Of a stretch of 64,000 nt of DNA, positions 1 to 11,644 are shown in pieces. Source of the DNA: Chionoecetes opilio (lineage: Eukaryota; Arthropoda; Malacostraca; Decapoda; Majidae); NCBI GenBank assembly GCA_016584305.1, contig JACEEZ010018337.1, positions 1-64,000 on the forward strand, given 5' to 3'. Each line of letters begins with the position of its first letter. The first letter of the stretch is position 1. Under the pieces are notes generated by a model. That model worked only from the letters and a program-made list of their open reading frames with translations, was not told the DNA's origin and ran no database searches. The translations under genes were made by a program, and so were the position numbers.

Positions 1-961
1 GAATTACTTACACTAATACTAATACTGAAAATACTAATACTGATGTTGTATTGAAGTCATGATTAATAGCAATGCCTGAGCATATGTTATGTCTTGTAGT
101 AAGTTTTGTCTAATTTGTGGTTTTAAGACTATATGGAAGTTATCATGTCATTGTGAATTGGCTGATGAAATAGGGACTCTAATCATGTAACTGAAAACTG
201 GACGCCAGATCGTGTCAGCTGCCGATAAACTGCTCGCAAACTAATTTTCAAGCAAACTATTTTTCTAAAAATATGCAAATAGTGCAAGGTGTATGCCTTG
301 ATTATTTTTTTAAAATCCCATTTTTTCAATAAATAAAAAACTATGGCAGATAGAGCAAATGTATATAGATAAATGTGAAGCAGGAGCAAGGGCTATGATT
401 GTCAGTGAAGCAAAAAAATATGGATTGGTAAAAACGAGAAAATAGCTTTCGTACATTTATACAAAATTATACATTTTCTCGACACCAATGAGGTGGTTTG
501 ACAAGCCGATTACTTGCGTCATTGTAGAAACAGCAAGATGAACATTTGTTACTCCATAAGTTTTCATCCCGTAGACTCATAGTTGTGGCAAAAAAAATAA
601 CAAAATAAAAATTTTCGTCAATTTTGGAAATATTTTTGCGCAGCCAGAAATCCGAAGAAAACCAAATATTTGCAAATAATTGGAAATGCCGGGTGATACA
701 ATTGTAGATCCATCCCATTGACAATAACTTTTGATGGGTAAAGTGATGGCTGTGTGAGAAACAAGTTGTGAGCTGAACGCGTATAGTAAATATATACGTT
801 TATATTCAGAAAGCGTTTCATGATAGGTCAGGTAGACGCGAGAGCAGTGTTGCCACCTCAGTGTAGGGGAAGGGGGACTAAAGGCCAGACTTGTAAATGT
901 TCCCTTAGGTGAAGAAGTCTTCGTCACGTAATTGGTACCGTCAAACTGTTTTGAGCGTCGA
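1..961. other. AT-rich sequence, no gene recognised
   Basis: No conserved protein, RNA gene or repeat was recognised. Reading frames are short and broken by stops. The last 100 bases become more GC-rich and lead into the candidate first exon at 962, so a 5' untranslated region may lie near the right end. Confidence 0.4.
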
Positions 962-1064
962 ATGGATAATCGTAGCACCGCGGTGAAAGCTAAGAAACGA
1001 CGACATCGCACAGACCATGTTTTCACCAATGTTCCCTTCACGGGCCCTGATACCCCTGATCGCG
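962..1064 (+). CDS. Candidate first coding exon, unknown protein
   Basis: An ATG at 962 opens a 34-codon frame beginning MDNRSTAVKAKKRRHR and ending at a strong 5' splice donor (CGCG then GTAAGG at 1065). The same frame has a TAA at 929-931 with no other ATG between, which supports this start. The peptide is rich in Lys and Arg (AKKRRHR resembles a nuclear localisation signal) and then reads FTNVPFTGPDTPDR. I do not recognise the protein and see no second exon for it in the window. The presumed intron begins directly with TTAGG-like repeats. This is an inference from the start, the frame and the donor only. It could be a chance open frame. Confidence 0.35.
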
Positions 1065-1345
1065 GTAAGGGTTAGGTTAGGTTGGTTAGTTAGTTAAGTA
1101 AGGTAGGGTAGGTAATAAGGTAAGGTAATGGTAGGTTAAGGTTAGGTTAGGTTAGGTAGGTAAGGTAAGGGGTAAGGTTAGGTAAGGTGTAAGGTTAGTA
1201 AGGACGGTTAGGGTACGGTTAGGTAGTTAGGTTAGGTTAGGTAAGGTTAGGTTAGGTCAAGTGATGTAGGTAAGGTTAAGTTAGGTGTAGGTTAGGTTAG
1301 GTCAAGTTAGGTTAGGTTAGGTTAGGTAAGTTATGTTATGTTAGG
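1065..1345 (+). repeat. Degenerate TTAGG (arthropod telomere-type) array
   Basis: The stretch is made of GGTTA/TTAGG and GGTAA variants in tandem, with frequent one-base slips. TTAGG is the usual arthropod telomere unit. Here it is interstitial, since unique sequence follows on both sides. Related stretches occur at 22,525-22,672 (opposite orientation) and briefly near 33,388. Confidence 0.8.
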
Positions 1346-1685
1346 TCGTGAGGTTAGTTTAGGTAAATACACACAGGCCCATATGTGGGTATTTTCCATG
1401 TTCTCACCTGTCCATCTGTGGTGTGAGCAAGTCGTGGGATATGAACTGCCCAAACACTGCCGCCAAGGAGGTTCCATAAAACTTGTGGTGTGGTCATGCT
1501 CCCGGTGCAGGGCCAGGAGGCTGATGGCGCGGCCCACGGCAGGAAGTCCACCCGAGGTGGCCTGGCGCGGGAGGCCACACCATAGCCGTAATGGGGACGG
1601 CAGGAAGGGCAGGTAACGGGTGTTAGCGTTGCCCCATCTAGCAAGGCAGGGTTAATTAAACCTCTTGAGACCCAGGACACATCAT
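1346..1685. other. GC-rich unique stretch, no gene recognised
   Basis: Both strands have open frames of about 90-110 codons (+ 1338-1616, - 1354-1680), but neither product resembles a family I know. It may be a fragment of an unrecognised repeat. Confidence 0.3.
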
Positions 1686-2170
1686 TTAAATAAGAAATTA
1701 AATATAAATTAAAGCCTATAAATAAATAAATAATAAATAAAGCCGATAAATAAATAAATATAAATAAAGCTATTCAAATAAATAATATAAATAAAGCTAT
1801 AAATAAATAAATATAAATAAAGCCTATAAATAAAATAATATAAATATAGCCTATAAATAAATCAATATAAATAAAGACTATAAATAAATAAAATATCAAA
1901 TAAAAGCCTATAAATAAATAAGATAAATAAAGCCTATAAATAAATAAATGATAAATATAGCCTATAAATAATAAATATAACTAAAGCCTATAAATAAATA
2001 AATATAAATAAAGCCTATAAATAAATAAATATAAATATAGCAATAAATAAATAAATAAATAAGACCTATAATAAATAAATATAAATAAAGCCTATAAAAA
2101 ATAACTATAAATAAAGCATATAAAATAAATAAATATAATAAAGGTATAAATAAACTAAAAATATAAATAA
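1686..2170. repeat. AT-rich satellite, ~27-bp unit
   Basis: Tandem units of the form AAAGCCTATAAATAAATAA followed by more AATA repeats, about 17 copies with small indels. No coding content. Confidence 0.8.
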
Positions 2171-2174
2171 AGCC

Positions 2175-2295
2175 CAGTTAACATGTAAAAATGCATTCAT
2201 GTGGGTATATGAAGTCACTTTTGTCATTTTAGGCTCGACAACAGACAATTTTTTATAGCCAAGGAAAGATTGGGCGTGAAAGGGGTTCAAAAATG
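2175..2295 (+). mobile_element. 3' part of a TTAA-type MITE
   Basis: The text from the ATATGAAGTCACTTTTGTC region to AAGATTGGGCGTGAAAGGGG matches the right half of the repeat seen complete at 19,028-19,241 and 40,621-40,834. The end motif GGGCGTGAAGGGGTT is shared. See the 19,028 entry for the family description. Confidence 0.6.
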
Positions 2296-2696
2296 TTCGT
2301 AACTGGGCGCAGTTTTTCATCGCTGGGAGATATTTTTGCTCTCAGTTATAATGTAAATAAAATGCCGTGTTTGTACCTTGGGTTATGCACGTGTTGGAGT
2401 AGCCGTAAAGGTGCGGTATTTCCATGGCTGGTCAGGGAAAGTCCCTCCACGGCGACACTGGTCAGTTGGCACCCGCCCGTCTCCGGCAAACGTCAGCGCG
2501 GGCAGCCCGTAGCTCCCCTGGTTCCTGGTCCAGGCAGACACCTGCACGGAACATAGGAAAATAAGACTACTGGTCATGGGTCAGCCGGAACCTGCAGGCG
2601 AAACATAGGAAACATATGAACATCACTGCGGTCCTGGTGTAGCTGAAACATGCATGGAAATAGGAATATCAAAAAATAGAAACATAAGACGACCTT
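2296..2696. other. No gene recognised
   Basis: Mixed GC content. Open frames on both strands (+ 2293-2556, - 2383-2577) show no recognisable protein. The stretch holds three imperfect repeats of the phrase GGAACATAGGAAA or similar near 2545-2660. Confidence 0.3.
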
Positions 2697-3061
2697 ATTC
2701 TAAGGTATAGGCAGTAGCGAGTGGTTAGCGTCTCCGCCTGGCGTTCGGGACTCGAGTTCGATTCCGAAGAAAAACCAAAAAAACCTTCAGCACCGTGGAG
2801 TGGCCTAAGAACACCCACACGCCTGCCCATCACCTATACCTTGGATTGTGAGTGCCTCGGGAGGACACAGGGGGCGGCAGAGCCTTAATCACAGGCGTCA
2901 CTATAAACAATCCTGCCTGCACCACCACGGCGAGGACCAAACCATCACAGCCCTCAAGTGAACCCCCAGGGCTTGCCATCCGAGCCCTGGGGTCACCCAC
3001 GCCTACAGGTGCTATAGGCACAAATGTATAAAAAAACAAAAAAAAAAAAAAACAAAAAAAA
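2697..3061 (+). mobile_element. tRNA-derived SINE with A-rich tail
   Basis: The 5' head has an A-box-like GTAGCGAGTGGTTAGCG and a good B box, GAGTTCGATTCC, about 30 bases further on, as in tRNA-derived SINEs read by RNA polymerase III. A ~250-base body with a GC-rich, gene-unlike sequence follows, then an A-rich tail at 3029-3061. The same body (for example CCTAAGAACACCCACAC and GACACAGGGGGCGGCA) recurs inverted at 37,785-38,135, which confirms a dispersed family. Confidence 0.8.
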
Positions 3062-3236
3062 ATCTGTTATATAGCTACCATAAAAATATTGAAAAAATAT
3101 CTTGAATGGTTCTGAGTAGAGTTGTAAATTATCTCTTCATATAAATCATTAAACGCACAAAATTGGATGTTAAGCACCGAACTGTGGTACATTTTTCAGC
3201 AAGCAATGGGAAAGAGCAATGGGAAACACTCTGGAT

Positions 3237-3451
3237 TTGCTTACCCCTGAGGGCCCAGAACGTTATTTGCCATTGTTCTAATTTCGTGTCATTAGACGAT
3301 TTTTTCAGTGAGTATAAGCAATGTTTTATAGCTATGACCTGTTTAGTATCTTGTCACTAAACTACTGTGGGAGATTCAGTGACTTCCTTATGTTATGGCT
3401 GACAACAGTACCATTTATATAGCCAAGGAAAGATCTGAGCGTGAAGGTTAA
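3237..3451 (+). mobile_element. TTAA-type MITE copy
   Basis: Runs from TTACCCCTGAGGGCCCAGAA to GAGCGTGAAGGTTAAA and matches the family described at 19,028-19,241 along its whole length with small indels. Non-coding. Confidence 0.7.
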
Positions 3452-3454
3452 ACA

Positions 3455-4632
3455 CCTAGCTATCCTAACGGTGCCTTGTATGTGGAATAGCCTGGACAGT
3501 AATGAAAGAAAGGAAAAGTGTGAGGTACAACCACGATTACCTAGAGGAGGAACGAGGCTACAACCACATTACTAGAGGAGGAAAGGCTACAACACCTTAC
3601 CTAGAGGAGGAAGAGGCTACAACCACCTTACCGAGAGGGGAAGAGGCTACAACAACCTTACCCAGAGGAGGAAGAGGTACAACCACCTTACCTAGAGGAG
3701 GAGAGGCTACAACACCTTACCTAGAGGACGGAAGAGGTACAACCACCGTACCTAGAGGAGGAAAGGCTAAAACACCTTACCTAGAGGAGGAAGAGGCTAC
3801 AACCACATTAACCTAGAGGAGAAAGGCTAAACAACCTTACCTAGAGGAGGAAGAGGCTAAAACCACCTTACCTAAGGAGGAAGAGGCTACAACAACTACC
3901 TAGAGGAGGAAGAGGCTACACACCACACTTACCTAGAGGAGGGAAAGAGGCTACAACCACCTTACTAGAGGAAGAAGAGCTTCTACAAACACCGTACCTA
4001 GAGGAGGAAAAGAGGCTACAACCACCTTACCTAGAGGAGGAAGAGGCTCAACAACCTTACCTAGAGAGGAAGAGGCTTACAACAACCTTACCTAGAGGAG
4101 GAAGAGGCTACAACCACCTTACATAGAGGAGGAAGAGGATACAACCACCTTAACCTAGAGGAGGAAGAGGCACAACAACCTTACCTAGAGGAGATAAGAG
4201 GCTACAAAACACCTTACCTAGAGGATGGGAGAGGCTACAACACCTTACCTAGAGGAGAAGAGGCTACAACCACTTACCTAGAGGATGAAGAGAGGCTACA
4301 AACCACCTTACCTAGAGGAGGAAGAGGCTACAACCACCTGACGTAGAGGAGGAAGAGGCTACAACCACTTACCTAGGGCGGGAGAGGGCTACAACAACCT
4401 ACCTAAGAGGAGGATAGAGGCTATAGTGGGAGTATTGTGTGGAGAGTGGAATGTGGAAGAAGCAAAAGAACAATCACAGTTTTTGGAAGAGAAATAAGAA
4501 AGGAAAGAAAAAGAAAGAAACTAAAAGAAGAATAAGAGAAGAAAACTTATTAAAGACCCAGACAGCAAGAAGAAAACCGTCAGGGAGGGCCCAGGAAAAA
4601 AACCAAACTCCCGACCAGCTGAACTGGAAGTG
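3455..4632 (-). mobile_element. Array-bearing dispersed element, copy 1 (inverted)
   Basis: Flanks on both sides match, in reverse complement, the flanks of the arrays at 24.3, 29.1 and 54.2 kb. Left: CAGTAATGAAAGAAAGGAAA. Right: a purine-rich stretch, GACCCAGACAGCAAGAAG, GTCAGGGAGGGCC, then CAGCTGAACTGG. Together they define a non-coding element whose core is a 31-bp minisatellite. I do not recognise terminal repeats or a transposase. The class is unknown. Confidence 0.65.
3528..4420 (-). repeat. 31-bp minisatellite, array 1 (~29 units)
   Basis: On the + strand the unit reads ACCTAGAGGAGGAAGAGGC then TACAACCACCTT. Its reverse complement carries CTTCCTCCTCTAGGTAAGG, a polypyrimidine tract and TAG fused to GTAAGG. 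Units here contain many one-base indels, unlike array 2. Confidence 0.9.
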
Positions 4633-5040
4633 AAAGATAGGATGCCAAAAAGTATTGACGAAGCCTTTTCGTGTGGTACTAGCGGACAGGGCAAGGGCCT
4701 TCGGCCTGTACTCTGGGGACTAGACGGGTGGTGGGTTGGAACCACGGGGTCGGGTCACCAGTCCTTTCCTCCAATTTTGCCCAGAGAATGGGGGGAAAAA
4801 CCGACGTGGTGCTGGATTGGCAGAGCAGACGGCAGTGCTAAATATACACAGTAAGGCGGGTGGACAGGAGGCTTCCCCGCCACAAGATTACGTGACAGCG
4901 GAGCCCCGCATAACACGTCCTGAAAAGACCCGTCTCCCTCTTCTGACGAAGGGGGGACGAGAGTGGCCCTGTTGGGCACGGCGTGCCTGTGAAAGTCAGT
5001 GGCGGCGACTGGTGGGTAGGGTCACGGCGCATAGGGCGGC
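4633..5040. other. No gene recognised
   Basis: GC-rich with several overlapping frames on both strands (for example + 4736-5047), none resembling a known protein. Confidence 0.3.
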
Positions 5041-5044
5041 GCCC

Positions 5045-5965
5045 TGACAGTGTGTTGTAGCGTGCTACACAGGTGTGAGTCGAAGGGTTGTGTTGGGGAC
5101 GGCGTGTAATGAGTACACGTAAGCAACAGGGGGTGAGTGTGGCGCTGGGGTGAAGCCTGTGTTCGTAGGGCGAGCAGGAAAGGGCGGCGCCCATGAGGAG
5201 ACAGTGAACTCGTAGGGTGTTGGCGTGTGTTTTGTCCCCCCCTTGTACACCTGTGAGGGCAAGTGCGGCGCCCCGGAGGAGAGTGACTCGTGGGTGTTGG
5301 CCTGTGATCCCTGCCCCTTTCCAGTGTGAGGGCTAAGGGCGGCGCCCCTGAGAGAGACAGTGACTCGTGGGTGTTGGCTGTGTCCCGACCCTTCACGGGG
5401 TCGGTGAGGGGCAAGGGCTGGCGCCCCTGAGAGAGACAGGGACTCGTGGGTGTGGCCTGTGTCCGCCCCTTCCGTGTGAGGGGCAAGGGCTGGGCGCCCT
5501 GAGAAAGTGACTCGTGGGTGTTGGGCCTGTGTCCCGGCCCCTTTCCCGTGTGAGGGCAAAGGGCGGCGCCATTGAGAGGAGTGACTCGTGGTAGTTGGCT
5601 TGTGTCCAGCCCCCTTTCCCGTGTGAGGGCAAGGCGGCGCCATGACTGAGAGGAGTGACTCGTGGGTGGTGGCGGTGTCCCGCCCCTTTCCCCGTGTGAG
5701 GCAAGGGCGGCGCCCCTGAGAGAGACGGGACCGTGGGTGTTGGCCTGGGTCCCGCCCCTTTCCAGTGTGAGGCAAGGGCGGCGCCCCTGAGACAGTGACC
5801 GTGGGTGTGGGCCTGTGTCCGCCCCCTTTCCCGTTGTTGAGAGGCAAGGGCGGCGCCATGAGACAGTGATCGTGGGTTGTGGCCTGTTCCCGGTACCCCT
5901 TTCCCGTGTGAGGGCAAGGGCGGCGACCCCTGAGAGACAGTGGACTCGTGGTGTTGGCCCTGGGT
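5045..5965. repeat. ~75-bp GC-rich minisatellite (~12 units)
   Basis: The unit starts GTGACTCGTGGGTGTTGGCC, continues through CCCGCCCCTTTCCCGTGTG and ends AAGGGCGGCGCCCCTGAGAG. Frequent one-base indels. Long open frames on the - strand across it (up to 410 codons) come from the repeat and are not genes. Confidence 0.85.
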
Positions 5966-6146
5966 GCCTTGTGAGAGAAACAAGTGATTTGTACATAGTA
6001 GAGTAGTGTGTAAATAAAAGACGCGTGCACAGAAGCAAGTGTCTCCCTTCAGTCCTTCCCGACCCCCTCCATTGCCGAGCCGTAAGTGGTGACCAAGTGC
6101 AGGGTTGTGGAGACCCCCCCACATGGTTTCGTAACAGTATCAATGT

Positions 6147-6450
6147 TTTTAACCCTTCTGAAGCCCAGATCCTTTCCTTGTATATACAAAATGCAGTCTG
6201 TTGTCGAGCATAAATTACGAAAAGGCAGCTGAAATACAAATTAGTTAGCGACAAGGAGGTCCCGTTATACGGGATCGGTTACGAGAAACGAGATACGAGG
6301 ATGTGTAAATTAGGGTCTATTTTCAAAATACGAGATTGAAAATCCAATGCTTACGACATTGAATGGGTGAGTAAAATGACGAAAGTAAATGAATACCCAA
6401 ATTAGTTAGTCGACAAGGATATAATTACTAAACAGGTCTATAGGCGGACT
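6147..6450 (-). mobile_element. TTAA-type MITE, broken copy
   Basis: Begins TTAACCCTTCTGAAGCCCAG and contains the family phrases for the ends and the centre (TTAGTTAGCGACAAGGA twice, TTTGTATATACAAAATGCAG). It appears rearranged around 6,250-6,400. Confidence 0.5.
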
Positions 6451-6459
6451 AGAATTGAA

Positions 6460-6930
6460 AAGGCACAAGCGCCACTTTAAAACATGAGGAAAACAACACA
6501 CTTTAAAGTTTATCTAAGAAAATCAAGAATGAAACGCAACAAGCGCCACTTTTAAAACACTGAAAAAACGCGCTTAAAGTTTCATCTAAGAACAATCAGA
6601 TATGAAACGCCACAAGTAAAACTCCATCAACCCCACATACTTTTAAAACACGGAGAAAAATGCGCTTAAAGTTTAATCTAAAGAAAACAAGATATGAAAC
6701 GCCACAAGCGCCACTTTTAAACACACTGAGAAAAACGCGCTTAAATTTTATCCTCAGAATCACATCTGAAACTCCACAAGCGCGCCACTTTTAAACAATG
6801 AGAAAAACACGCCTTAAGTTTTATCTAAGAAAATCAAGATATGAAACGGGCAACAAGCGGCCACTTTTACAATGAAAAAAATTCACCTAAAGAGTTTTCA
6901 TTAGTAAATCAGCAAAATGAAGATATGAAT
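6460..6930. repeat. ~72-bp tandem repeat (~6 units)
   Basis: The unit contains CACAAGCGCCACTTTTAAAA, then GAGAAAAACGCGCTTAAAG and TTATCTAAGAAAATCAAGAT with ATGAAACGC. Units diverge by indels. Non-coding. Confidence 0.8.
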
Positions 6931-7525
6931 GGGGCTTGTTTTAATTAGCATAGCAAGGTGGCGGTGGGTTTTTTTATAGTGGGAGCTTGTGCCGTTTCAA
7001 TACTAGGCGCCTGATATCTATAAAATATTGCTTATAGTCACTAAAAATCATCTAATGGTAGCCAGGTTACAATGGCAATGACGTTATGGGTCTCAAGGGG
7101 CTAAAGATAAGATTGCCCCATTGGGACAAGGGGACGGAGACTGTGTAACTCATTTCCCGTAGATCACCACTAGGTCACTTCTTGCAATAAAAAAAAAAAT
7201 TTAAAAAAAGTTGCGACATAAACGGTTAGCAGATTCATTCATAACACATAAAAACACACAGTGTGTGAAAAAACATAAGACGCATCAGAAATTGTTGGTT
7301 TGGTGAAAACTAGAAATTATCGCATGACTGTTAAGCCCACTTGAGTTTTGATTATGGTCACCTTTATGGTGCACAGTGAAGTAAATAAATCTATAAGTAT
7401 ATATCTATAATAGTGTGTAACTGCTAGTCAAAATAGTCATAAGGATTTATACCTACATAACGTGTGTAGACTTAATCTTGACATTTCCAGTTTTCAGTCT
7501 TTCCTTGTGACTAAGTGATGCATAA
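6931..7525. other. AT-rich spacer with one MITE remnant
   Basis: Positions 7,010-7,106 match the left half of the TTAA-type MITE (ATAAAATATTGCTTATAGTC, then GTCTCAAGGGGCTAA). The rest shows nothing recognisable. Confidence 0.45.
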
Positions 7526-7529
7526 GACA

Positions 7530-7835
7530 TAAGAAACATGAGAACATAAGGAAGCTACAAGAGGCTCGGGAGGGCCTACACGTGGTAGTTCCTGGTCACT
7601 TAACACTCCTACATCACCTTTCATCCTCATCCATAACACTGTCCAGCCTCCTTTTAAAAGCTCCCTAATGACTCCCCACTAAATACCTGTCTACTGAGTT
7701 CATGCCATTCATCACCACCCTATTTGTGAACGCAGTTTTTCCCTATTCCTTCTAAATCTACGCCCTTCCATTGAATCCGTGGACTTCTTGTTCTACCCTG
7801 GTTAAAAGCCGTCAGGAACTTTTCCTACCTCACCT
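7530..7835 (-). mobile_element. CR1-like LINE 3' end
   Basis: Reads ATAAGGAAGCTACAAGAGGC at its 3' end on the - strand. It contains the degraded last codons of the LINE reverse-transcriptase ORF, ending in the D-G-D-E-R-W-M type C-terminus that is best read at 57,022-57,237. Copies of this 3' end recur at 22.95, 23.3, 28.65, 42.36, 49.4, 54.0 and 56.95 kb. Confidence 0.7.
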
Positions 7836-8200
7836 GTATTGTATCCCTGTCATTCCACTCAAACATTGAGAACTGAAACCAACGGGAAAAACCAGGACAG
7901 GGATTGCCGCCCCCCCGCCCCCCAGAGGCCTCGACACCTTGAGACTCCCGAGGGGGGGGGGTGCCGACGCGCCCCTCCCGGCCTGACGCAGTGCACGACC
8001 GTTAGGGTTTGGCTACAGTCCAGGGTACAATAATCCAAACACGCTCTGCTAGGGAATTGCATGAATATCCTAATTAAAAATTATAATATGGAACTAAACG
8101 CTCTTTTTTCCTTCACTAAATTATCCAGATTCCGAAATATATGTACCTACGTCGCGAATATTACGATATTATTTTTTTTTTCTCTCAGAGTCTCAGATAT
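7836..8200. other. No gene recognised
   Basis: Contains C- and G-runs at 7,910-7,985 and an AT-rich right half. Short open frames only. Confidence 0.3.
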
Positions 8201-8591
8201 ATGTTGAAGTTTCCCAAACTCTGCTCCCAAGACCTGGCAACACCCAAAACGGCTATGGTTCCGGCATTTCCAAAACACGGCAGAACACGCAAAACCATGG
8301 GCGTAGTTGCCGGGTCGGCGCTGGGTGCCACACACTAGGGCCGCTGGGTGCCACCACACTAGGCCGCTGGGTTTCTCCGCCGATTGTTTGTTGTTATGGT
8401 TCAGTTGGGTGTTGTGACTGTAGAGTGTGTACACTGTATTTTGGATACTTCTACAGGTCTGTTATTGGTTTTATGAGGCTCCCAAACCATTTTTTCCCCC
8501 TTAAATATATCTACGTTCTCAGTCGGAAAATTCCATTACTCGGCTCAGGCGCTGGTCCCGAGGTTGCGATGTTTTGGGAACTCAACCTGTG
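8201..8591 (+). mobile_element. Tigger/pogo-like deletion derivative, copy 1
   Basis: Matches the element at 39,384-39,891: TGTTGAAGTTTCCCAAACTC at the left, the CCACACTAGGCCGCTGG repeats inside, and GGGAACTCAACCTG at the right. The transposase start is here reduced to the phrase GGCTCCCAAACC before a deletion. Confidence 0.7.
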
Positions 8592-8712
8592 TATGCAAAT
8601 ATGATAGCAAAACGTCCCAGCAACAAAAAAAAATACTTGAATGCATGCATAATGTCTCGCTATAGAAAACGTGCCATGAATATTTTAATGATGTGATTAC
8701 AGTACATCAGAA

Positions 8713-9187
8713 ACTACGTAGATAAACACTATAGTCACCACCTGCACTAATGGGCGCCATGGTGCCATATATAAGAATGATAGCCTCACTGCTGCTGTGT
8801 CTGTGCCACTGAGATGATACACAGTAGTTTATATCATGACTGTATAAATCTACACTGTTTCAGCATTGTTTTAGCTTTGTAGCTGCAAAGTCTAGACGGG
8901 TTTCAAATTTCACTACGCGGTTTTTTCGGACGACGACGACGGCGGTACGATATACAGTAAATAACACTAGATGGCGACTTGACTGTAGCTCTGGTAGCAC
9001 TTTGTAGATATTTTGTGTCATTTGTTCATTTATAGCCACTAGGGACACAAAATGACACAACCTCCAGATAGCCCCTTCGAACTGTCCTGAAATATGGATG
9101 TAGAAAACTGTAACTATTAACGCCACCACACGGCTGTAAACAGAAAAAAAGTTGTCCTGGCGACTTTACGTTGCTAACGGTAGTGGT
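8713..9187 (-). mobile_element. MITE of the CCGTAGATAACAG family, copy 1
   Basis: Degenerate copy of the element described at 27,997-28,641, inverted. Recognisable phrases: TTTCAGCATTGTTTTAGC, TTTGTGTCATTTGTTCATT, GAAATATGGATGTAGAAAAC, and an end that is a decayed form of CTGTTATCTACGG. The peptide-like frame at 8860-9129 (-) is incidental. Confidence 0.6.
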
Positions 9188-9436
9188 TAGTGTTGGGATG
9201 GGAACAGGTCATATTACCACCACCACACACCACAGTCGTTCACCACCACCACCACGGGGTACCTGGAACTGTCGCTGAGGTAACTCTGGCCGCCGTGGTG
9301 GACCAGTGTCTGAAATTCTTGATATAACAGGAGCAATATATACATTACTCGAGTATTTACGTGTTTGTGCATTCAGGGATGTAATAATATCGTTAGCTTG
9401 ATAGTTAGGTTAGGCTGTTAGAGGATGTGTTAGAGA
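9188..9436. other. Short unique spacer
   Basis: Has two CCACCA-rich clusters near 9,220-9,260 and otherwise no recognisable feature. Confidence 0.3.
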
Positions 9437-9437
9437 G

Positions 9438-9491
<54 letters not shown>

Positions 9492-9610
9492 TGAGAGCGA
9501 GATATTGATAGCGAGAAGAAATATAATATAGAGAGAGAGGAGAGATACATTGATAGAGCCGAGAATGAATGAGAGAGAGAGAGAGAGAGAGACGACGAGA
9601 CGAGAGAAAT

Positions 9611-9643
<33 letters not shown>

Positions 9644-9735
9644 AGAGAGCGAGATATTGAGAGATGCGAGATATGATGAGAGCGAGATATTGACGAGGCG
9701 ATAGAGGAGAGGCGAGAGAGAGGAGAGTTAAGTTA
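9437..9735. repeat. GA-rich microsatellite
   Basis: Imperfect (GA)n with interspersed GCGAGATATTGA motifs. A similar CT-strand array with TCAATATCTCTC motifs lies at 58,236-58,830, so the two may share an origin. Confidence 0.9.
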
Positions 9736-9739
9736 GGTG

Positions 9740-10530
9740 CCATGTCCAGGTTTAGGTTAACATTTCACCGTCGCGAGAGTTCTAGGTTGTTGTTTCGGCG
9801 AGAATTCGGCGAGTGTTCCTATCGGCGACAGTTCCAGGCACCGACAGATTATGAAACTGTCGCCGATAGGGAACTCTCGCCGAAAGACCAACCAGAACTT
9901 TCGCCGACATTGGAACACTCGCCGACCTGGACATTTTCCCGGCAACAGTTCAACTTATAATGTATGAAAAGGAAGCAACCACCTAACCACATACTCTAGC
10001 CTAAACTATTCAGGCTATTGTTGGTATTAATCCATGAATACAGAAACACGGGTAATGGGAACACTCGCCCACGTGAAAATAGGAACCAACGGCGACGTCG
10101 GCGAGGTTACTATCGGCGCAGGTTCCATCAACCCTGTCCCGGTGCCTGGAAACTGTCGCAGGACCTCTCGCCAAACACCAACCCAAAACTTTGAGAACAT
10201 TTGGAACAATCGCCGACCTGGGAATTTTAGGAACTCTCGCCGAAACACCAAACCAGAAACTTTCGACGACCATTGGAACACTCGCCGACCTGGACATTTA
10301 GAAACATCGCCGACACACCAACCCAGAACTTTCGCCGACATGGGAACACTAGCCGACCTGGTACATTTTAGGAACTCTGCGAAACAACAACCCAGAACTT
10401 TCGCCGAATTGGAACACTAGAGACCTGGACATTTTAGGAACTCTCGCCGAAACACCCAACCAGAAACCTTGAAATGGTAACACGGCGACGTCGGCGAGTG
10501 TTTCTATCGGCGAGTTCCATCAACCACCAC
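9740..10530. repeat. TCGCCGA-rich repeat with inverted motifs
   Basis: The motif TCGCCGA/TCGGCGA recurs about every 20-35 bases in both orientations. A ~70-bp tandem unit (GGAACACTCGCCGACCTGG, then GGAACTCTCGCCGAAAC, then CAGAACTTTCGCCGACA) spans 9,868-9,945 and 10,190-10,470. Positions 9,806-9,873 fold into a hairpin (TCCTATCGGCGACAGTTCC against GAAACTGTCGCCGATAGGG). Related words appear just after the JIP exon at 13,996-14,060. No transposase seen. Confidence 0.7.
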
Positions 10531-11644
10531 CACCACCCCGTCCACTATACTTACCAAGGGCTGTGCATGCGTGACAAAGCCTTGTAGTAATGCAGGTCCA
10601 TGGAGGGCCACTGGGGCGCCACCCAAGCAGCGAGGGCCAGACGGCAGGGCCATTGTGTGGCCATTGTGGTGGTGAGGGCCATGACCATTGCGCGGTTCTT
10701 TCAGCATTCCTGCCAGCTGCTGTGAGGCCGTCCTTGGCCGGAAGCTGCCTTGAACTATAGGGGTTATGCAGGGGCACTATGGAGGTCAGGGGGCATCAGG
10801 GGCTTCATAGGGCACTGTAACCAAAGGGCTTCATAGCGGCACTTGTGGTAAAACAAGATGGCGCAAGAACAGCTGATGGACAGAGAGAGCAGCGTGCCAA
10901 TGTGCGTAATGTGCGGACCGTAAAAGCGCTAGATTGGGTAGAAATGCGCTACCTAGAAATGCGCTAGAAAAGTTTTCGTTCGTCACTCAGTGACCTCACG
11001 CCTTTTTTTGTTATGTATGTGCATATGTATTATGTATATGTTATTATATATATGTAATAGTACAAATTATTAGACGATAAAATTAGACGAGCCCTGACCC
11101 TATATATATATATATATTATATATATATGCTAACGTCAAAAGATTTAGTCTGAGCATCAGTTTATGAGGTCAGGACATCCGCCTCTTGATCCCCCCGGTG
11201 AGGGATTAAGGCCCGTATTCGTAGCACATACCATCAGGTACGTGGTCATTTCACTTTTGTCTTGTCCTAATTAAATCAATATGTCATGCAGCTCTGTGGG
11301 ATTGCAATAGGAGTAGGCTACTGTATGATTGCTCTAGTACTTTCCATGGCAGGATAAAGTCAAGTGTGACTAATTGACTGGCGTAGAAATGCGAACAAAA
11401 ATATAGCAATACCACGAGCAATCATGGTATGTAGACTACGAATACCAGCATTAGAAAAACACTCTTCCTTCCAGCCCCCCCTGTCTCACGGTCCCATCCC
11501 AAGCCATCTTGGTGATTTTTTTTCTTAGTCACTCACTCTTATTATTGTTACCTCATAAATCTCACAGAAAAAAAAATTAGGATAGGTGCACTCATACACG
11601 AACAAAACTGTATACAGGTGACCTGTAGCATCAGCAACAATCAA
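10531..11644. other. Spacer with a short shared repeat and AT run
   Basis: 10,755-10,860 (GGGGTTATGCAGGGGCAC and GGGCTTCATAG) is the inverse of the GCCCCTAGTGAAGCCCC repeat at 60,280-60,430. A (TA)n run lies at 11,099-11,128. No gene recognised in the remaining unique sequence. Confidence 0.45.
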
